Shown: piece after piece, positions 1 to 5,775 of the stretch | Position numbering within the stretch: position 1 is the stretch's first letter | Layout of the letters: every line of letters begins with the position of its first letter | NCBI GenBank assembly: GCA_012514965.1 | Contig: JAAYZH010000076.1 | Span: forward strand, 1-5,775 | DNA length: 5,775 nucleotides | Reading direction: 5' to 3' | Origin: Clostridiaceae bacterium | GTDB taxonomy: Bacteria; Bacillota; Clostridia; Saccharofermentanales; Fastidiosipilaceae | Made by a program: the position numbers and the translations under genes | Notes under the pieces: generated by a model | Seen by the model: the letters and a program-made list of their open reading frames with translations, nothing else | What the model was told of the DNA's origin: nothing | Database searches by the model: none

Positions 1-201
1 GAAGTCGACGGCCAGCCTTTGGCCCGCTTTGGCTATACAGCTTGTGAGGAAGAGCATTATTTTGACGAAACATTTGTGCCTCGCGAGAACACTTGGACCG
101 GGGTTAAACCGGCTCTCTTCGCGATCAGCCGTGAGGGTACGGCCGAGGGCAGTGCCCTATTCAGTGACTTCCGGATCTGCGGGGCGGAGGTAACAAAATG
201 A
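1..201 (+). CDS. C-terminal end of a probable GH43 glycosidase (5'-truncated by window)
   Basis: The reading frame is open from base 1 to the TGA at 199-201 and gives 66 residues, so the true start lies upstream; an in-frame TTG at 19 is not a credible start. The visible part reads like the last strands of the beta-sandwich that follows the propeller in many GH43 beta-xylosidases and arabinofuranosidases: a W-T-G-V-K segment (residues 32-36), an A-L-F-A strand (38-41), then A-L-F-S-D-F (52-57) close to the end. The next gene ends in a very similar L-L-F-S-D-F, which supports a related C-terminal domain. The catalytic domain is not in view, so family and substrate are inferred; another sugar-active enzyme with a concanavalin-like or DUF1349-like tail is possible. 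Its stop overlaps the next start, so the two are probably co-transcribed and translationally coupled. Confidence 0.55.
   Translation, partial: EVDGQPLARFGYTACEEEHYFDETFVPRENTWTGVKPALFAISREGTAEGSALFSDFRICGAEVTK
186..190 (+). promoter_or_regulatory. Ribosome binding site of the ankyrin-GH43 gene
   Basis: GGAGG lies 7 bases before the ATG at 198, inside the last codons of the preceding gene. It fixes 198 as the start and shows that the ATGA overlap is used for re-initiation. Confidence 0.75.
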
Positions 202-2081
202 AACTGCTAGAACGGCTGCAGTCCTCAAGTTTGGGGGAAATCCGGGCTTTCTTGGAGGCAGATCCTCTGCTGATGAAGGCAATGGACGCGGAGGGCACGC
301 CCTTATCCTTTTATGCTGCTCGCCGCGGAGATCCTGAGATCATGCGCTGGGTGGTGGAATATTCCCGCGCTGACATGAATGAACGTGATAGTCGGGGACG
401 CAATCTGCTCTTCCCGGCCTTGGAGTCCGGAAATCTTGAGCTCCTGCAATACCTGACCGAACGTGTGGGTATCGATCCTCTGCAGCCTGACCGCGACCTG
501 GTGACGCCTCTCGCCTACGCGGAGCAGCTTGGCAGCAAGCAGTTGAGTGCGTATCTAGCCGGGAGGACCGCTCTCGACCCCGCAAAGTCCTATCACAATC
601 CCGTTCGACGCGGCTTTGCTCCGGATCCTTCCGTGGTTAGAGTGGGTGACGATTATTACATGGTCAATTCCTCGTTTGTATCCTTCCCGTGCCTCCCGAT
701 CTCACACTCACGTGATCTTGTGCATTGGCAGACCATAGGCCACGCCGTGAGCAATCCCGAGTGGATCGACTTGACAGGCCTGGATTCAGGCCGCGGATTC
801 TGGGCACCGGATATTTCTTTCCACAAGGGGAAGTTCTATATAATTGCGACTTTCCGCCTGAACGACACGGAGAATCCTATGCGACGCCAGATGGTGGTGT
901 CGAGTGACAAGCCCGAAGGACCATACAGCAGGCCGCATTTCCTGGAGGAGGATGGCATCGACCCCTCACTTTTTGCGGATGGCGACAGACGTTATGTGCT
1001 CCTTAATCGCGGTGTCCGAATCTTCGAGGTCGATGACACGGCCGAACATCGCCTGGGCGAAACCTCGCTCCTTTATTATGGCGACACAAAGAAGGCAACA
1101 GAGGCTCCGCATCTACTTAAGCACAACGGCTATTACTATCTCTTCATGGCAGAGGGCGGTACCGGCCAGGGACATCAGGTGAATGTGGCCAGGGCCAAAG
1201 AGCTCTTCGGCGTCTATGAAGCCTGCCCGTACAATCCGATTCTGACGCAGAAAGACGCTCAAGCTACACTCCAGCGCGCCGGGCACGGCAAACCGGTTCA
1301 GACCGCAGCAGGCGATTGGTACATGTTTTATCTCGGCAGCCGCCAGTACGAGAACAATTATTCTGTCTTGGGCAGGGAAAGTTTCCTGGACCCCATTACG
1401 TGGACGCCGGACGGCTGGCCGCTGGTCAATTATCTCCGCGGTCCTTCGGCAATTGCGGCCCTGCCTCTGCCTCGACATGAAGTCGATGATGACCGGTCTT
1501 TTGGCGATCACGAACTGGCCAAAGACTGGTACTTCATCCGCAACCCGCTGCCCGGGAGCTACTCTGTGCAAGACGGCGATCTGCGTCTGCGCTGCGGCAA
1601 TCTGCCGCCAAGCGACAAAGCCAGCCGCCAGATTCTTCTGCAGAGGCAGCGCGAAGCCAATTGTCGGGCACAGGTGACAATTGCCAGCGAGACCATTGCC
1701 CCCGGGGGCAACGGCGGCCTGATACTTTATTACGATGAAAACAGCTGGCTCTACCTTTCTGTGGAACGGCGGGAGGATGACTTATTCTGCTCTTTGCGTA
1801 TGCGGGAAGGCGAGCAAGAACACAGCGCAGCGGAACAAAAGATTCGTGGTGACCAGCTTAGGCTTCAGGTGGATATTGCCTGGCCTCAGTATGATTTCTA
1901 CCTGTTTTGTGATGAGGACAAGCTGTTCTCCCACAGTGTGACCACACGTATTCTCACTGACGAGGGTGTCAGCCAGGGGAAGCGTTTCACAGGTCCGGGA
2001 GTCGGTGTCTTTGGCCAGCAGGCAAGAAGGCAACAAAACCTGCTCTTCTCAGATTTTGGCCTTGAAGATCGAACTAGATAG
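198..2081 (+). CDS. Ankyrin-repeat / glycoside hydrolase family 43 fusion (probable beta-xylosidase or alpha-arabinofuranosidase)
   Basis: Probable intracellular exo-glycosidase that removes xylose or arabinose units from oligosaccharides; no signal peptide is visible. Residues about 1-125 are helical with about three ankyrin-like repeats (roughly 30-62, 64-96, 97-122). Residues about 132-425 form the GH43 propeller. Placed against Selenomonas ruminantium beta-xylosidase from memory, the general base is D143 (A-P-D-P-S), the pKa-modulating Asp is D255 (G-I-D-P-S-L-F) and the general acid is E302 (A-T-E-A-P-H). The supporting active-site His and Arg match H363 (A-G-H-G) and R393 (L-G-R-E). Residues about 432-625 form the beta-sandwich that often closes the active site. 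GH43 enzymes of this type usually begin just before the catalytic Asp, so the ankyrin block is an addition. The usual F-P-G loop near the active site reads F-P-C (C164). Start ATG overlaps the upstream stop and has GGAGG 7 bases before it. Xylosidase versus arabinofuranosidase cannot be decided by eye. Confidence 0.9.
   Translation: MKLLERLQSSSLGEIRAFLEADPLLMKAMDAEGTPLSFYAARRGDPEIMRWVVEYSRADMNERDSRGRNLLFPALESGNLELLQYLTERVGIDPLQPDRDLVTPLAYAEQLGSKQLSAYLAGRTALDPAKSYHNPVRRGFAPDPSVVRVGDDYYMVNSSFVSFPCLPISHSRDLVHWQTIGHAVSNPEWIDLTGLDSGRGFWAPDISFHKGKFYIIATFRLNDTENPMRRQMVVSSDKPEGPYSRPHFLEEDGIDPSLFADGDRRYVLLNRGVRIFEVDDTAEHRLGETSLLYYGDTKKATEAPHLLKHNGYYYLFMAEGGTGQGHQVNVARAKELFGVYEACPYNPILTQKDAQATLQRAGHGKPVQTAAGDWYMFYLGSRQYENNYSVLGRESFLDPITWTPDGWPLVNYLRGPSAIAALPLPRHEVDDDRSFGDHELAKDWYFIRNPLPGSYSVQDGDLRLRCGNLPPSDKASRQILLQRQREANCRAQVTIASETIAPGGNGGLILYYDENSWLYLSVERREDDLFCSLRMREGEQEHSAAEQKIRGDQLRLQVDIAWPQYDFYLFCDEDKLFSHSVTTRILTDEGVSQGKRFTGPGVGVFGQQARRQQNLLFSDFGLEDRTR
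1696..1711 (+). repeat. Perfect 16-bp palindrome with central CG, inside the GH43 gene
   Basis: TTGCCCCC is followed directly by its reverse complement GGGGGCAA, with no spacer. It codes for part of an A-P-G-G-N segment (residues 501-505) in the C-terminal beta-sandwich. The dyad with CG at its centre and TTG/CAA ends has the general shape of LacI-family operators, but it lies deep inside a gene and the Pro-Gly-Gly codons may explain it. Function is unproven. Confidence 0.3.
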
Positions 2082-2090
2082 GGGCGAAGA

Positions 2091-3881
2091 ATGAGGGATA
2101 ATCGCTATTTGGCGGCCTATAGGAAATACCAAGATAGTCCGGTGAGAGTTCTGCTTGGGCTCTACAAGGGGAATTACGGTCTTCTGGCGCTGGCTGCGCT
2201 GTTTTATCTGATCAAGCACAGCTCAGCCTGGGTGACACCAATTGTGGTGGCTCGGATTATTACGGCCTTGTCAGACGGGGGCAGCGGAGCTTGGGATCTT
2301 GTTGTGCGCGATTCCCTGATCCTAGGTGTCTTGGTGATCCTGAATGTGCCGATGAACTACCTGCATGTACATTTTCGCAGTACCGCCCTTCGTCGGGTCG
2401 AAGCCGGCTTGCGCAGTACAATTGTCGAGAAACTGCAGCACCTGTCGATTCCCTTCCACAACGAAATGCAAAGCGGCAAGCTGCAATCAAAAATCATTCG
2501 TGATGTGGAAGCTGTGCAGACCTTGTCAGAGCAGGTATTCGTCAATCTCATCAATATCACCATCAACATCGTGATTTCGCTGACCATTACCGCGATCACG
2601 AACCTCAGCATATTCTTCTTCTTTCTCCTGACCATCCCGGTTGCAGCGGTCACAATACGCCTGTTCCGTAAGCCGATCGAGCAGAAGAACCGCAACTTCA
2701 GGCATGAGGTAGAGCGGACGGCCGCCGACTTTATGGAAATGGAAGAGATGATCACGATCACCCGAGCCCATGCGCTGGAGGACGTTGAGACCGGCCGCCT
2801 GGCGAGGCAGGCCAGACAAGTGGCAGATGAAGGCTATCGTCTCGACATTGTGCAGGCTAATTTCGGTTCGGTCAGCTGGGCTGTTTTTCAAGGTTTCCAA
2901 ATCATGACTTTGGCCTTTTCGGCCTATATGAGCCTGGCAGGGCAAATACCCGTAGGCAATGTAGTGCTGTATCAGACCTATTTTACAACCCTCGTGAATC
3001 AGGTTACTTCGATTCTGACGCTGGTACCTATGATTGCCAAAGGGCTTGAATCTGTACGCAGCATCGGCGAAGTTCTGAACTCTATGGATGTAGAAGACTA
3101 TGAGGGCAAAGCGCAGCTGGCCGAAGTCAAGGGCGCTTTCCGCTTCGAAAAACTGGCCTTTCATTACCGCGGCAAGTCCGAACAGGTCTTGGAAGAGTTT
3201 AGTCTGCAAGTCAAGCCAGGCGAAACCGTAGCCTTTGTGGGAGAGTCCGGAGCGGGCAAAACCACGCTAATCAATCTATTGATCGGCTTTATCAAACCGA
3301 CCGGAGGGAAACTCTACATCGATGGGCGCGACACGGCTGAGCTCGATTTCCGAAGCTTCCGCCGTCACCTGTCCGTGGTACCGCAAAATTCCATTCTTTT
3401 CTCAGGAACGATCCGCGACAATATCACCTATGGCAATCCGGATGTATCCGAGGAAGCTCTTTGGCAGGCTGTCAGGGCCGCTTCTCTGGAGAAATTTGTC
3501 CGCGAACAGCCGCTGGGGCTGGACAGTTATCTCACCGAAAACGGAGGCAATTTGTCCGGTGGCCAAAAACAGCGCCTTTCCATCGCCCGCGCTTTGGTGC
3601 GCAGCCCGGAAGTGATCGTGTTTGACGAAGCCACTTCCGCTCTGGACAGCATTTCTGAAAAGGCGGTTCTGGAGGCACTGGATACGTTGATCGAAGGGCG
3701 CACTGCCTTTATCGTAGCCCATCGAATTTCGACCATTCGCAAGGCGGACAAAATCTGTGTGCTGCAAAAGGGTCGTCTGGCCGAAATGGGCAGTTACGTT
3801 GAACTGATGGCTCTCGGAGGTCTCTTCAGCAGTATGCAGAAGCTCCAGAGCGGAGACATCCCGGCAGGAGGAGAGGCATGA
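2091..3881 (+). CDS. Half-size exporter-type ABC transporter (fused membrane and ATPase domains)
   Basis: Membrane protein of 596 residues, the usual length of a half transporter that works as a dimer. About six membrane segments can be placed near residues 27-60, 73-95, 147-170, 172-192, 257-280 and 288-315. Soluble loops typical of the exporter fold lie around 128-145 (K-I-I-R-D-V-E) and 212-230. The ATPase domain, about 348-590, looks fully active: A-loop Y359, Walker A G-E-S-G-A-G-K-T-T (384-392), Q-loop Q432, signature L-S-G-G-Q (488-492), Walker B ending in D512 with catalytic E513, D-loop S-A-L-D (516-519) and H544. No degenerate site is seen and no second half-transporter gene adjoins, so a homodimer is likely. 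Start ATG follows the GH43 stop by 9 bases with only a weak purine-rich site (AGGGG, 2080-2084). The cargo is unknown; export of a sugar, glycoside or toxic product, or uptake through an exporter-type fold, are both possible. Confidence 0.93.
   Translation: MRDNRYLAAYRKYQDSPVRVLLGLYKGNYGLLALAALFYLIKHSSAWVTPIVVARIITALSDGGSGAWDLVVRDSLILGVLVILNVPMNYLHVHFRSTALRRVEAGLRSTIVEKLQHLSIPFHNEMQSGKLQSKIIRDVEAVQTLSEQVFVNLINITINIVISLTITAITNLSIFFFFLLTIPVAAVTIRLFRKPIEQKNRNFRHEVERTAADFMEMEEMITITRAHALEDVETGRLARQARQVADEGYRLDIVQANFGSVSWAVFQGFQIMTLAFSAYMSLAGQIPVGNVVLYQTYFTTLVNQVTSILTLVPMIAKGLESVRSIGEVLNSMDVEDYEGKAQLAEVKGAFRFEKLAFHYRGKSEQVLEEFSLQVKPGETVAFVGESGAGKTTLINLLIGFIKPTGGKLYIDGRDTAELDFRSFRRHLSVVPQNSILFSGTIRDNITYGNPDVSEEALWQAVRAASLEKFVREQPLGLDSYLTENGGNLSGGQKQRLSIARALVRSPEVIVFDEATSALDSISEKAVLEALDTLIEGRTAFIVAHRISTIRKADKICVLQKGRLAEMGSYVELMALGGLFSSMQKLQSGDIPAGGEA
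3866..3871 (+). promoter_or_regulatory. Ribosome binding site of the serine hydrolase gene
   Basis: AGGAGG lies 6 bases before the ATG at 3878, within the end of the ABC gene. A second in-frame ATG at 3884 would be 12 bases away, so the first ATG is preferred. Confidence 0.75.
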
Positions 3882-5332
3882 GTATGGTAACTCTTCACAA
3901 CGAACAGCTCACATGGTCAGACAGCCAGGAGCGTTTAAGCAAGGCAGGTATTTCCCCTATCTGGTGGACGCGGTTTCTCGAAAGCTGCCGGGAGGCCGGC
4001 CTCAATTTGCATAGCGCTCTGCTCGGCCGCGGGGCGGAGCTCTTGGCTGAACAATACTCCGAAGCGGTAGGGGCAGATTCGCTGCATCGACTGTTTTCTG
4101 TTTCAAAGTCGGTGACCGCAGTGGCCATTGGCTGCCTGGCTGACGAGGGTAAGCTCGGCCTGGATAACCCCTTACTCACGTACTATCCGGAATATCAGGC
4201 TGGTGCTCACACCTGGCTGGCGGAACTGACCATTCGAGACATGCTCCGCATGGAGACCTGCCACTCGCAGACTACCTATAAGAAGGACCCTGCCGCGCCC
4301 TGGGTCGAGAGCTTTTTTACAGTCGAGCCGGACCATGCACCGGGGCAGCATTTCTTCTACGACACATCTTCCAGTCACGTACTGGCCCATCTGGTCGAGC
4401 GGCTCAGCGGCCAGAAACTGCTGGATTATCTGCGTAACCGCGGTTTGCGGGCTGCCGGCTTCAGCGATGGAGCGTACTTCCTCGAAGATCCGCAGGGCTC
4501 ACCTCTGGGCGGCAGCGGCCTGATGGCAACCACGCGCGACTTTTGGGTGTTTGCCCGCCTGGTGATGCAGGGTGGCGTGCACAACGGCACGGCCGTCTTC
4601 CCGGCGGATTATTTGCTTGAAGCAACCAGCTTACAGACTGAAACAGCGCACAATTCGTCCTTCCGCGAAGAAAGCCTCGGGTACGGCTACATGTTCTGGC
4701 GGCACCGGGACGGCTGGGCCTGCTACGGTATGGGTGGTCAGCTTGCGATTTGCGTCCCAAATCTGGATCTTCTCCTTGTCACCACGGCTGATATGCAAAA
4801 GTTCAAAAGCGATTTGCAGCGACTTTTCGATCTGTTTTTTCGACACCTTGTCGACCCTCTGCAACACAGTACTTTTACTGGCAGCCCCCGCACTGCTGAA
4901 GCCGCCCTGTTCAGCCTGCCACTGGCCGGCAGCCGTCAGTCTGCCGAAAAAGCAGCGCCACGTTCCGGACACTGGCAGCTGAAGCTAAACAAGCAAAACG
5001 AGTCTGCTTTCTTGGCTTATAATGAAGATCATAATGAAGGCCAGCTCACGCTCTGTTTGGGTCAGGAGGAGCTTGCCCTGCCGTTTGCGTTTGGCCGTCA
5101 GCGCGCGAGCGTGCTCCCTTTGACGGGACACTGCGTCTGGACTTCGGCTGTACGACTTGATCGTTCACGCGTTCGAATTTTGGCACAGGTGATCGACACA
5201 GAAGTCGGTTTCATTGAGCTGGGGCTGAGCTTTGGCCACAACCTGACCTTGCATATGAAGAACAATATAGAGAGTTGCTACAGTCGGTGGCAGGGGCTCT
5301 ATACAGGGACAGCAGTGGAGGAAGAGTTATGA
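3878..5332 (+). CDS. Beta-lactamase-family serine hydrolase (possible intracellular esterase)
   Basis: 484-residue member of the class C beta-lactamase / penicillin-binding-protein-like / family VIII esterase superfamily. The nucleophile motif S-x-x-K is S74-V-S-K77, followed by a helix and the typical G-K-L-G-L-D-N-P stretch. The second motif, usually Y-x-N, appears as Y161-D-T. The third, usually H/K-x-G, appears in Y-G-M-G-G-Q (283-288) with Met where many relatives have His. The catalytic domain spans about 20-325. Residues about 335-480 are a beta-rich C-terminal domain without a recognised catalytic motif. No signal peptide or lipobox is visible, so a cytoplasmic place is likely, which argues against cell-wall cross-link or antibiotic hydrolysis and suits an esterase or amidase acting on an imported compound. 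The start overlaps the ABC stop (ATGA) and its own stop overlaps the regulator start. Placement beside GH43 genes suggests removal of acyl groups from a sugar, but this is inference; substrate is unknown. Confidence 0.88.
   Translation: MSMVTLHNEQLTWSDSQERLSKAGISPIWWTRFLESCREAGLNLHSALLGRGAELLAEQYSEAVGADSLHRLFSVSKSVTAVAIGCLADEGKLGLDNPLLTYYPEYQAGAHTWLAELTIRDMLRMETCHSQTTYKKDPAAPWVESFFTVEPDHAPGQHFFYDTSSSHVLAHLVERLSGQKLLDYLRNRGLRAAGFSDGAYFLEDPQGSPLGGSGLMATTRDFWVFARLVMQGGVHNGTAVFPADYLLEATSLQTETAHNSSFREESLGYGYMFWRHRDGWACYGMGGQLAICVPNLDLLLVTTADMQKFKSDLQRLFDLFFRHLVDPLQHSTFTGSPRTAEAALFSLPLAGSRQSAEKAAPRSGHWQLKLNKQNESAFLAYNEDHNEGQLTLCLGQEELALPFAFGRQRASVLPLTGHCVWTSAVRLDRSRVRILAQVIDTEVGFIELGLSFGHNLTLHMKNNIESCYSRWQGLYTGTAVEEEL
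5317..5321 (+). promoter_or_regulatory. Ribosome binding site of the LacI-family gene
   Basis: GGAGG lies 7 bases before the ATG at 5329, inside the final codons of the serine hydrolase gene, and supports that start. Confidence 0.75.
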
Positions 5333-5775
5333 GCGTAACAATTAAGGACATCGCTCGCGAGGCGGGTGTTTCGTATTCGACCGTGTCTCGCGCGATCAAC
5401 GGCCTGGATCTGGTGAATGAGATCACCCGGGAACATGTCTTAAGAACGGCCAAGCGTTTGGGTTATATGCCCAATACTTCGGCTGTGAACCTCAAGCGCA
5501 ATCGGACCTTCATGCTGGGTGTGTACTTTTCGACGATCAGCAAAATGTCTTCGCCGGAAGTCTTGCATGAGGTGGTTACGGCGATCTATGAGGTCGTGAA
5601 AGAAAACTACATGCTTGTGGTCAAAGGTGTCGACAATCATAGTAAGGGCAGCCTGAATCCGGCAGTTTTTGATGGGATCGTCAACATCACCCAGCGCGAC
5701 AGTGATGAAGAATTTATCCAGGAAGCTGTGGACAAGAAAATTCCCATCGTCGTAGTGAATCGCAAATCGAAGATC
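5329..5775 (+). CDS. LacI-family transcriptional regulator, N-terminal part (3'-truncated by window)
   Basis: Open to the last base, giving 149 of an expected 330-345 residues. It is a DNA-binding, sugar-responsive repressor type. Residues 3-24 are the LacI helix-turn-helix: V-T-I-K-D-I-A, then A-G-V-S-Y-S-T-V-S-R-A with the recognition helix from about Y16. The headpiece ends in G-Y-M-P-N (45-49). The hinge helix carries L55 (N-L-K-R), which matches the Leu that wedges into the operator minor groove in LacI. The periplasmic-binding-protein-like sensor domain begins near residue 61; F-D-G-I-V (114-118) and I-P-I-V-V-V-N-R (138-145) are typical of its first lobe. The effector pocket is mostly outside the window, so the ligand cannot be read. 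ATG overlaps the serine hydrolase stop (ATGA), so it is made from the same message as the enzymes; this suggests local control and autoregulation. Confidence 0.95.
   Translation, partial: MSVTIKDIAREAGVSYSTVSRAINGLDLVNEITREHVLRTAKRLGYMPNTSAVNLKRNRTFMLGVYFSTISKMSSPEVLHEVVTAIYEVVKENYMLVVKGVDNHSKGSLNPAVFDGIVNITQRDSDEEFIQEAVDKKIPIVVVNRKSKI

Noticed and set aside
810..812. D205 (W-A-P-D) as the pKa-modulating Asp of the GH43 enzyme
   Set aside because: Placement against Selenomonas beta-xylosidase from memory, where D127 lies in G-F-D-A-S-L-F, points to D255 in G-I-D-P-S-L-F instead.
1113..1571. 152-codon open frame on the minus strand
   Set aside because: It is fully inside the GH43 catalytic domain, whose conserved residues explain the sequence.
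2082..2090. Promoter or terminator between the GH43 and ABC genes
   Set aside because: The gap is only 9 bases and holds just the weak ribosome site; no hairpin or U-tract is present.
2526..3209. 227-codon open frame on the minus strand
   Set aside because: It lies wholly within the ABC transporter gene and its product resembles no family I know; it is a shadow of a GC-moderate coding sequence.
2091..3881. ATPase subunit of a classical binding-protein-dependent sugar importer
   Set aside because: The protein has its own fused membrane domain with exporter-type loops and no solute-binding protein or separate permease adjoins it.
3878..5332. Antibiotic-resistance beta-lactamase
   Set aside because: There is no signal peptide, the second motif is not Y-x-N, the protein is longer than class C enzymes, and the neighbours are sugar genes.

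Overview
The window is a stretch of bacterial DNA packed almost solid with genes on the + strand. Five genes lie head to tail with essentially no intergenic space: three junctions are ATGA start/stop overlaps and the fourth is a 9-base gap. Base composition is a little above half G+C by eye. The gene families (GH43 glycosidase, half-size exporter-type ABC protein, cytoplasmic serine hydrolase, LacI regulator), the strong GGAGG ribosome sites and the absence of signal peptides suggest a carbohydrate-using Firmicute/Clostridia-like bacterium. This taxonomic guess is an inference from style and is weak.

Layout. Positions 1-201 hold the C-terminal end of a gene that starts upstream, probably another family 43 glycosidase ending in a beta-sandwich. 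Positions 198-2081 encode a 627-residue protein with about three ankyrin repeats, then a complete GH43 five-bladed propeller domain (catalytic residues D143, D255, E302), then a C-terminal beta-sandwich. Positions 2091-3881 encode a complete half-size ABC protein with an exporter-type membrane domain and an intact ATPase domain. Positions 3878-5332 encode a serine hydrolase of the beta-lactamase/esterase-VIII type with a C-terminal beta-rich domain. Positions 5329-5775 hold the N-terminal 149 residues of a LacI-family repressor that runs off the end.

How they may work together (inference). Glycosidases, a possible esterase and a LacI regulator in one transcription unit look like an intracellular module for a decorated xylan- or arabinan-type oligosaccharide or a glycosylated small molecule: the GH43 enzymes would remove xylose or arabinose units and the serine hydrolase could remove ester groups. 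The LacI protein probably senses a sugar and controls the operon. The odd members are the ankyrin repeats fused to a glycosidase and the exporter-fold ABC protein where a solute-binding-protein importer would be expected. No promoter, terminator, RNA gene, mobile element, CRISPR array or gene-free stretch was seen.
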